Part shown: in pieces, positions 14,319 through 19,629 of the stretch | Position numbering within the stretch: position 1 is the first letter of the stretch | Layout: each line of letters begins with the position of its first letter | From: Prevotella sp. CAG:1092 | GTDB lineage: Bacteria > Bacteroidota > Bacteroidia > Bacteroidales > Bacteroidaceae | Length of the DNA: 19,629 nucleotides | NCBI GenBank assembly: GCA_000436915.1 | Contig: HF994134.1 | Location: 1-19,629, forward strand | Direction of reading: 5' to 3' | The notes under the pieces: model-generated | Database searches by the model: none | The model's input: the letters and a program-made list of their open reading frames with translations, nothing else | What the model was told of the DNA's origin: nothing | Position numbers and translations under genes: made by a program

Positions 14319-14782
14319 ACAGGCACACCATGAGTATTCTTCACTTCTTTCATTACGAATACGCTATGGAAATAGCCTACGCTATCGATGTTGCCAAGCT
14401 TGGTACGCATAAACTCCTGGTATGACTCCATATCGCGAGTTTGTATTTTTAGCGTGAAGTCATATTCACCACTCGTATTATAGCACTCGGTGATTTCTTC
14501 GATATCTTGTATTGCCTCCATAAAATCATCCATCAGCATTTGCGAATGGCGCTTAAGACGCATATTACACAACACCGTCATACCATTGTCCGTCTTCTTA
14601 GCATCGAGGATGGCATGATAGCCTTTGATAAAGCCCTCACGCTCCAATCGCTTTTGGCGGTCGAAGGTGGGCGAGGTTGAGAGATTAACCCTCATTGCAA
14701 GTTCTTTTACTGTAAGCGTACTATCCTCTTGAAGGATGTGCAATATCTTGCGATCTATACTATCAAGTTCCGAGAATTTCAT
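14306..14782 (-). CDS. Lrp/AsnC-family transcriptional regulator
   Basis: This 158-residue protein has the standard length and layout. An N-terminal winged helix-turn-helix (LDSIDRKILHILQ at about 7-19, KELAMRVNLSTSP at about 26-38, RLEREGFIKGYHAIL at about 45-59) is followed by the RAM effector-binding domain (about 70-155). The latter includes ITECYNTSGEYDFTLKI with the family Gly-x-x-Asp ligand-binding turn. Lrp/AsnC proteins form dimers to octamers that respond to amino acids and often control their own gene and the divergent neighbour. Here the divergent neighbour is a MetE-like methyltransferase gene, so methionine or a related amino acid is a reasonable effector (inference). The promoter is seen at 14825-14856, abutting that of the neighbour. 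Confidence 0.93.
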   Translation of the reverse strand: MKFSELDSIDRKILHILQEDSTLTVKELAMRVNLSTSPTFDRQKRLEREGFIKGYHAILDAKKTDNGMTVLCNMRLKRHSQMLMDDFMEAIQDIEEITECYNTSGEYDFTLKIQTRDMESYQEFMRTKLGNIDSVGYFHSVFVMKEVKNTHGVPVKMG

Positions 14783-14824
14783 TTATTGCCGAATAATATT
14801 CTGTTATTATAAAGTTTTCAAGCA

Positions 14825-14856
14825 CAAAAGTAGCATATTTTCCTTAACTCACCAAA
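14825..14856 (-). promoter_or_regulatory. Promoter of the Lrp-type regulator
   Basis: On the minus strand, TTTG (14856-14853), 20 bases, then TACTTTTG (14832-14825). This predicts a transcript start near 14820 and a leader of about 40 bases before the ATG at 14782. Confidence 0.75.
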
Positions 14857-14861
14857 TATTC

Positions 14862-14892
14862 TTTGCCGAAGCACGCAACTATCATACCTTTG
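14862..14892 (+). promoter_or_regulatory. Promoter of the MetE-like gene
   Basis: TTTG (14862-14865), exactly 19 bases, then TACCTTTG (14885-14892), a full consensus match. It places transcription near 14897, which excludes a start at 14736 and favours the ATG at 14931 over the one at 14904. Five bases separate its -33 box from that of the divergent regulator. Confidence 0.85.
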
Positions 14893-14930
14893 CAAACGAA
14901 ATAATGATAACAACAAAACAAACAACAATT

Positions 14931-16016
14931 ATGACAAAGACTATTAATGGTATTCAGGTTCCACAGCGAGCTGATTTTGTAGGCAGTTTTCTTCGTCCAG
15001 CAGATCTCAACGATAGCAATCGCGACGAATATGTAGCACAACTGGTGGAGAAGCAGAAGGAATTAGGCTATACCCTCATCACAGATGGAGAGTTCAACCG
15101 CACATTCTGGCACCTTGATTTCTTTTGGGGCTTTGGTGGTGTAACCCACGAGCCGGGTGGCGACATAGCCTTTAATGGCGAGACTGCACGCCTCGATAGA
15201 GTTTATCTCACAGGCAAGCTAACTGCTCAGCCTCATCCATTCATCGAAGCTTACAAGAAGCTAAAGAAATATGAAGACGATAAGCATATCGCAAAACTCA
15301 CAATTCCTGCGCCAGCACAGCTATTCCAACAGCTAAATCTACCCAAGAACTTCCTCGGCACAAGAGCCATTTATCCTAATATCAACGACCTGATAAACGA
15401 CATTGCTGCAGTCTACCAGGGTTTCATTCGCCAGTTCTATGCCGTTGGCGGCAGATATCTCCAGCTTGATGATTGCTCATGGGGAGCAATTTTAGGTACT
15501 TCAAATTCTATTTCTTCACAGCGATATAAGGAGTTAGGTAGCAACCTCGATGCTGTAAAAGAACAGCTACTAACTGTCAACAACCGCGCTATAGAAGGTC
15601 GTCCTGCCGATTTGGTAGTGGCAACACACATTTGTCGTGGTAACTATCATTCCACATGGTTTAATAGTGGCGCCTACGACTCTGTAGCCGATTGGGCTTT
15701 TGCTCGCGAGAATGTAGATGTACTATATCTGGAATACGATGATGAGCGCTCTGGCGGCTTTGAACCTTTAGCAAAGGTTAGTCCAAATAAGCATGTGGTG
15801 CTCGGACTTATAACCAGCAAGCGCCCAGAACTTGAAGACGAAGATAAAGTTATAGCTCGCATCCACGAGGCTGCCAAATACATACCATTAGAGCGTCTTT
15901 CGCTCTCGCCACAATGTGGTTTCGCATCTTGTGCAATTGGTAATAAGCTCACTGTTGAGCAACAATGGACAAAACTACAACTTGTTGAGCGTATCTCGAA
16001 GAAAGTTTGGGGATAA
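14931..16016 (+). CDS. MetE C-terminal-like cobalamin-independent methyltransferase (YxjG/YxjH type)
   Basis: This 361-residue protein matches the C-terminal catalytic half of MetE and the stand-alone YxjG/YxjH-type enzymes. The zinc ligand set is present: His233 and Cys235 in ATHICRGNYH, Glu268 in YLEYDDERSGG, and Cys329 in SPQCGFAS. The N-terminal FVGSFLRP (18-25) and TDGEFNR (about 51-57) and the central QLDDCSW are also family landmarks. Such enzymes make methionine by moving a methyl group to homocysteine; the methyl donor for short forms is less certain than for full MetE. The start at 14931 is chosen from the promoter position and from family N-termini, which begin shortly before FVGSxLRP. 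An ATG at 14904 would add nine Thr/Gln-rich residues. It is transcribed divergently from an Lrp-type regulator and is followed by a strong hairpin. Confidence 0.9.
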   Translation: MTKTINGIQVPQRADFVGSFLRPADLNDSNRDEYVAQLVEKQKELGYTLITDGEFNRTFWHLDFFWGFGGVTHEPGGDIAFNGETARLDRVYLTGKLTAQPHPFIEAYKKLKKYEDDKHIAKLTIPAPAQLFQQLNLPKNFLGTRAIYPNINDLINDIAAVYQGFIRQFYAVGGRYLQLDDCSWGAILGTSNSISSQRYKELGSNLDAVKEQLLTVNNRAIEGRPADLVVATHICRGNYHSTWFNSGAYDSVADWAFARENVDVLYLEYDDERSGGFEPLAKVSPNKHVVLGLITSKRPELEDEDKVIARIHEAAKYIPLERLSLSPQCGFASCAIGNKLTVEQQWTKLQLVERISKKVWG

Positions 16017-16037
16017 GCAAGCAGATTACTACCAATA

Positions 16038-16075
16038 TGAAATGTGAGTGCCACGTACATAGCACTCACATTTCA
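16038..16075. terminator. Perfect 14-bp hairpin after the MetE-like gene
   Basis: TGAAATGTGAGTGC (16038-16051) and GCACTCACATTTCA (16062-16075) pair perfectly around a ten-base loop, 21 bases after the stop. There is only a weak T-rich tail, so it is likely a factor-independent terminator of the Bacteroidetes style or an mRNA 3' stabiliser. Confidence 0.75.
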
Positions 16076-16092
16076 ATTAATATAAGATAACA

Positions 16093-16125
16093 GTTGGGTT
16101 TTGTGACAAAAAATGTGTAATTTTG
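16093..16125 (+). promoter_or_regulatory. Promoter of the C10 peptidase gene
   Basis: GTTG (16093-16096), 21 bases, then TAATTTTG (16118-16125). Transcription would begin near 16130, about 24 bases before the ATG at 16154. Confidence 0.7.
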
Positions 16126-16153
16126 CACAAAACTACCATACTTATCTTATTTT

Positions 16154-19111
16154 ATGAAAGAACTATCTATTTCAGCTAAGCTACAAAATTATTTAAAAGT
16201 TGTAGCACATCATTTTACTTCGTATAGTAAATATTGCGGATTGGCAATTCTATTAACCTGCCCTCTGTATGCAAATGCAGATGCCATAGACCGTTCGCAA
16301 GCACGAATAGTGGCACAAAACATCGTTAGCATCGACGACTCTGCACCAGATGACGTGGCATTAGCGCCTTATTATATTTTCTCGCGTGGAGCGGGTAAAG
16401 GCTACGTCATCGTTAGTGGCGACGACTCTACAGCACCTATCATAGGATACACCGATATGGGCGACTATGTAGAGGGACAGCTTCCTGCACCATTGCAGAA
16501 TCTTCTCGACTCATGGGCAGAGAAGATAAAGAAACTACAGGAGCAAAATCCAACAAAGACAAAGAGCAAGATGTCGCCAGCAAAGGCAAAGCAACGTTTT
16601 GCATTGGCTTCATATAAGAAGGCATGGGTGGAAGTGCCTGCGCTAATGACAACACACTGGCATCAGAGCTATCCTTACAATATGCTTGCTCCGCACCGCA
16701 CCGACAACAACAACCAAGCGCTAACAGGTTGTCTTGCTACTGCGGCATCGCAGATAGTATACTATTTCCGTAAGGACAACCCTACGGCAACACTCTACGA
16801 CACTCCTACCTATGGCTATGGCGGTGCTCCCGTCACCAAGTCATTACCTAAAGGCACACCTCTGCGCTATGATCTTATGAAGAATAGTGGCACAGGTTCT
16901 TTAAAACAAGACTCAGCCGTAGCGGTATTGATGTATGCTGCAGGAACATCTGCTTGGCTCACATATGGTGATGGAAGTGGTACTGCCACTTCTGGTCAAA
17001 ACTATAAGATGGGCGATGCCATTCGCGGACAGTTTGCTCTGAACAACGATTGTTTATATAAGGAAAGTTTCTCACAGCAAGCATGGGAAACTAAGGTTTA
17101 CAACAATCTAATTTCTGGTCGTCCTATGCTCTATACAGGAGCAAGCGAGAAGGATGGCGGACACGCAGTAGTTTTAGATGGCTATCAGGCTACTACAGGA
17201 CTCTACCACTTCAACTTTGGTTGGGGTGGACAAGGCGACGGATGGTATACCATTGATGACGAAACAGGTATGAATGGCTTCAACTCGTATCAGTCGGTGC
17301 TTGCCAACATCACTCCAAAGAACCAAAACTATACGGCTCGCATACTCTTTCCTACTCTCTACGAGAAGACAACATGCACCATCAACGTTATGGTCAACAA
17401 TGATGCTACACTGGCACAGAGCAAGTTCTATCTTTATTGCTCTACTACCAACACCAAGCCTTCATCACCAACTGCCAAGGACGAAAATACTATCATCGAA
17501 ACTGGCGATAGTGCAAAACTCTCGTTCAGTTACAAGGCTATAAATGCCAAAAAACCTGTAAACATCTGGCTATATGATGCCAATGGTAAATTGCTCGACA
17601 ACATAACAGCAGAGGTGCTACCAACAAAATCTGCCCTCACGCTGAAGAATATTTCTGCCGACACCAGTGATGATATCACTACCATTGGCAACTATAAGTT
17701 CCATCATCTAAACAACACCACAGCTAATATCAGCGTATCTCTTGCCAACAGCGACGAGGGTACCATTTGCCAACCTACGCTGAAATGCGCAATGTTTGAA
17801 TATGATAAGGAAACTAACACATGGGCGACAGATTCTACTACAAAGATTATAAACTCGCTGAAGTTTGATGTTGGCGAAACACGCGACACGATATTCCAGT
17901 TCAAATATCTCAAAGCAGGCTCATTATACAAGGTACGACTTGTTCCTGTGGCTACAACATCTACCAAGGACCCAATAAATGTAGATATTGCAGACTCTGA
18001 GGTATACTTCCAAGTGTTTGAACCTTCGCTTGCAGTAACAGCAAATGGTCGCCAAGCTATAGTAACAGGAGGTTGGAATCCAACTCTCTTTACCGAAATT
18101 GCTACAGACAGCCATGTTACAACCTACGATATGACTGCCGTAAGCGGATTGTCGTCGCAACCTAAGGCTGCCAACAAAAATGCGCTATTCTATAGTAACA
18201 GCAATGTAGAAGGCATATCAAACCTCATCGTTGATTCTCGTTGCAACGACCTCATTATCAACGAGGGTTATGACTTCTTGCCTCGCAACAACTTCCATGC
18301 TGCAAAGGCTAAATTCATGACACAACCAGCAGAGAAATGTGGTTGGGGAGCTTTAGCACTTCCTTTTGCAGCCACAACACCTAAGGGAGTACAGGTGCGC
18401 GAAATTACAGGTATATCAAGCGTTAAGCTTATACATAGCCACAACTCAGAAATTGCTGCAGCAACACCATTCGTATATCTGCCTTCAACACCTGCTTTCA
18501 CAGGTTTCGAGGCTACAGATGTTAATATAAATAGCGACAGCATCTATACATCTCATCACGATAGTATTACTGTCAATACCATAAACACCATTGCTGCAGA
18601 CCGCAATATGACTCTTGGTATGAAAAACAATCTGCCATATTTCATCAAGACTGAAGCAGAGGCTCAGATAGCATCATTCAGTGTTATCATCAATGCCAAC
18701 ATAGCAAATGGTATCAGAATATACAACGAGCCAACTATCGACCGTGCATACACAGCCTTTGCCGACTCGCTTTATTCTGCCCACCAAGCACTTGCATCAC
18801 ATCCTGAGAACAGCCAATGTACACAGTTTGCAGATAGCATCGCAGCCTATACTCATGCCTTCGAAAACTATACTTTCGACAACAAAAATGATATTACTAA
18901 TGCTGCAAAACAGTTGGGCACACTCATACAGCAGTTCCTTTCAGAAGAGTTGCCTTCTGCCATCTACAATATTCCTACAGACAGCACAAACGACTACGAT
19001 ACCAATGCTCCTGTACGCTATTATTCGATAGACGGCACCCAGCTAACAGCTCCTCGCCGTGGCATCATTATCATCAAACAAGGCAACAAGGTGAAAAAAG
19101 TGAAAAAGTAA
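16154..19111 (+). CDS. Secreted C10-family (streptopain-like) cysteine protease
   Basis: This 985-residue protein is far larger than streptopain. An unusually long n-region (about 1-27) precedes a hydrophobic signal core (28-43, ending ANADA). A Spi-type propeptide region follows (about 45-120), with the typical APYYIFSRGAGKGYVIVSGD text. The C10 domain (about 155-395) has the catalytic Cys193 in TGCLATAASQIVYY, His337 in GGHAVVLDGY and HFNFGWGGQGDGWY (352-365). About 590 further residues follow: Ig-like or beta-rich regions of unknown role, then the C-terminal module starting YYSIDGTQL and ending in Lys/Val repeats. C10 proteases are secreted zymogens that process themselves and degrade host or bacterial proteins. 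No separate C10 inhibitor gene is adjacent. The last residues overlap purine tract E, and a strong terminator follows. Confidence 0.93.
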   Translation: MKELSISAKLQNYLKVVAHHFTSYSKYCGLAILLTCPLYANADAIDRSQARIVAQNIVSIDDSAPDDVALAPYYIFSRGAGKGYVIVSGDDSTAPIIGYTDMGDYVEGQLPAPLQNLLDSWAEKIKKLQEQNPTKTKSKMSPAKAKQRFALASYKKAWVEVPALMTTHWHQSYPYNMLAPHRTDNNNQALTGCLATAASQIVYYFRKDNPTATLYDTPTYGYGGAPVTKSLPKGTPLRYDLMKNSGTGSLKQDSAVAVLMYAAGTSAWLTYGDGSGTATSGQNYKMGDAIRGQFALNNDCLYKESFSQQAWETKVYNNLISGRPMLYTGASEKDGGHAVVLDGYQATTGLYHFNFGWGGQGDGWYTIDDETGMNGFNSYQSVLANITPKNQNYTARILFPTLYEKTTCTINVMVNNDATLAQSKFYLYCSTTNTKPSSPTAKDENTIIETGDSAKLSFSYKAINAKKPVNIWLYDANGKLLDNITAEVLPTKSALTLKNISADTSDDITTIGNYKFHHLNNTTANISVSLANSDEGTICQPTLKCAMFEYDKETNTWATDSTTKIINSLKFDVGETRDTIFQFKYLKAGSLYKVRLVPVATTSTKDPINVDIADSEVYFQVFEPSLAVTANGRQAIVTGGWNPTLFTEIATDSHVTTYDMTAVSGLSSQPKAANKNALFYSNSNVEGISNLIVDSRCNDLIINEGYDFLPRNNFHAAKAKFMTQPAEKCGWGALALPFAATTPKGVQVREITGISSVKLIHSHNSEIAAATPFVYLPSTPAFTGFEATDVNINSDSIYTSHHDSITVNTINTIAADRNMTLGMKNNLPYFIKTEAEAQIASFSVIINANIANGIRIYNEPTIDRAYTAFADSLYSAHQALASHPENSQCTQFADSIAAYTHAFENYTFDNKNDITNAAKQLGTLIQQFLSEELPSAIYNIPTDSTNDYDTNAPVRYYSIDGTQLTAPRRGIIIIKQGNKVKKVKK

Positions 19112-19130
19112 AAGGGTAAAAGGGTAAAAA
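19089..19130 (+). repeat. Purine-rich heptamer-like tract E
   Basis: Units GGTGAAAA, AGTGAAAA, AGTAAAA and GGGTAAAA. The tract begins about 20 bases before the stop of the C10 protease gene, supplies its TAA (19109-19111), and ends at the terminator stem. Confidence 0.75.
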
Positions 19131-19132
19131 AT

Positions 19133-19179
19133 AAAGCAGATTGCATTAGCCGTTATATCGGTTTGCAATCTGCTTTTTT
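19133..19179. terminator. Bidirectional intrinsic terminator
   Basis: AAAGCAGATTGCA (19133-19145) pairs perfectly with TGCAATCTGCTTT (19164-19176), with an inner CCG/CGG extension. Six T end the plus-strand copy. The A-rich sequence before the left arm gives a T-run on the minus strand, so it can end both the C10 protease transcript and the converging RNA methyltransferase transcript. Confidence 0.88.
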
Positions 19180-19181
19180 AT

Positions 19182-19266
19182 GATACTAATGATACTTTGC
19201 AAAGTATCACGTGATACTTTGCAAAGTAATACGTAATACTTGCCCAAGTATCACGTAATACTTTTT
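19182..19266. repeat. Tandem palindromic array with 22-base period
   Basis: Four units begin at 19191, 19213, 19235 and 19257, exactly 22 bases apart. The first is the perfect 18-base palindrome GATACTTTGCAAAGTATC (19191-19208). Units are joined by ACGT, itself self-complementary. Units two and three are variants (ending AAT, or with central GCCC), and the fourth is cut short after AATACTTTTT. A partial half-unit GATACT lies at 19182. It has no spacers, so it is not CRISPR. Confidence 0.85.
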
Positions 19267-19281
19267 AAGGCCATTTTTTAC

Positions 19282-19629
19282 TTAAACAAGCACTCGCTTG
19301 GCAAACTCCCAAACGATGATACCTGCCGTGACTGAGACATTCAACGAATGTTTAGTGCCAAATTGTGGAATCTCGATACAGCCATCGCTCATATCTACTA
19401 CTGGTTGGGCCACGCCCTTAACCTCATTACCAAAAACTACAGCATAGCCCACAGGCTCTTCCTGGCATGACGCAGGAGGAAGCGTAAGGTCTTGAAGCTT
19501 TGTTGAGCCTTCCACTTGCTCAACGGAATATACGAAATAGCCCTTGGCTTTAAGTTCTTTCACAGCCTCGGCAGTATCAGCATAATAATGCCATTCCACA
19601 GAGTCTTCACCACCAAGGGCAGTCTTGTG
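19282..19629 (-). CDS. SpoU/TrmH-family RNA 2'-O-methyltransferase, C-terminal part
   Basis: The frame is open to the edge of the window, so the N-terminal part is missing; 115 residues are visible. It begins HKTALGGEDSVEWHYY, the usual text of Bacteroidetes TrmH-like proteins. The SpoU motifs follow: VVFGNEVKGV (motif 2) and EIPQFGTKHSLNVSVTAGI (motif 3), which build the SAM-binding trefoil knot. Such enzymes methylate ribose 2'-OH groups in tRNA or rRNA; which RNA cannot be told from this fragment. A GTG at 19599 could be mistaken for the start, but conserved residues continue upstream. It converges on the C10 protease gene, with the palindromic array and a shared terminator in between. Confidence 0.92.
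   Translation of the reverse strand, partial: HKTALGGEDSVEWHYYADTAEAVKELKAKGYFVYSVEQVEGSTKLQDLTLPPASCQEEPVGYAVVFGNEVKGVAQPVVDMSDGCIEIPQFGTKHSLNVSVTAGIIVWEFAKRVLV

Noticed and set aside
14736..14930. 65-residue N-terminal extension of the MetE-like protein
   Set aside because: It overlaps the regulator gene and both divergent promoters; the family start is close to the FVGSFLRP motif, so 14931 is preferred.
19182..19266. Short regular repeats that might be a CRISPR array
   Set aside because: The 22-base units follow each other without spacers and are palindromic throughout; no cas genes are nearby.

Overview
The window reads as a chromosomal stretch of a Bacteroidales bacterium, most likely Prevotella or a close relative (inference). 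The evidence is as follows. Promoters fit the Bacteroidetes pattern (TTTG, about 19-21 bases, TAnnTTTG). Starts are preceded by A-rich leaders rather than Shine-Dalgarno sequences. Two secreted proteins end in the short degenerate C-terminal module common in this group. Gene types such as C10 peptidase, GH53 galactanase and LrgAB fit as well. No tRNA, rRNA, IS element or CRISPR array was seen, and no gap between genes exceeds about 170 bases.

Layout: (1) 3-1127, the 3' part of a TolC-type outer-membrane efflux gene with a terminator. (2) 1253-2333, an lrgA/lrgB-like pair. (3) 2468-3712, a secreted GH53 endo-galactanase standing alone. (4) 3736-5478 on the minus strand, trpS followed by a phosphoglycolate-phosphatase-like HAD gene. 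(5) 5642-14292, eight plus-strand genes that look like one transcription unit: a phosphoethanolamine-transferase-like enzyme, two membrane acyltransferases, a UbiA prenyltransferase, a HAD-IB phosphatase, a GtrA protein and two paralogous polytopic proteins that resemble GT-C glycosyltransferases. (6) 14306-14782 on the minus strand, an Lrp/AsnC regulator, divergent from a MetE-like methyltransferase gene (14931-16016). (7) 16154-19111, a large secreted C10 cysteine protease. (8) 19282-19629 on the minus strand, the C-terminal part of a SpoU/TrmH-family RNA methyltransferase.

The most interesting region is 9727-14292. UbiA of the phosphoribosyltransferase type, a phosphatase, GtrA and two candidate GT-C enzymes give the same set of roles as the mycobacterial decaprenyl-phosphoryl-ribose/arabinose pathway (DPPR synthase, phosphatase, GtrA-like Rv3789, arabinofuranosyltransferases). 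I infer a Bacteroidales lipid-linked pentofuranose pathway that decorates an envelope glycan. The acyl- and phosphoethanolamine-transferases at the start of the unit may further modify the same surface molecule. No DprE1/DprE2 epimerase is in the window, so the sugar could be ribofuranose, or the epimerases may lie elsewhere.

Two kinds of non-coding structure stand out. Five purine-rich heptamer-like tracts each begin at, or a few codons before, the stop codon of a plus-strand gene, and one of them supplies the start codon of the next gene. A tandem array of 22-base palindromic units lies between the C10 protease and the RNA methyltransferase.
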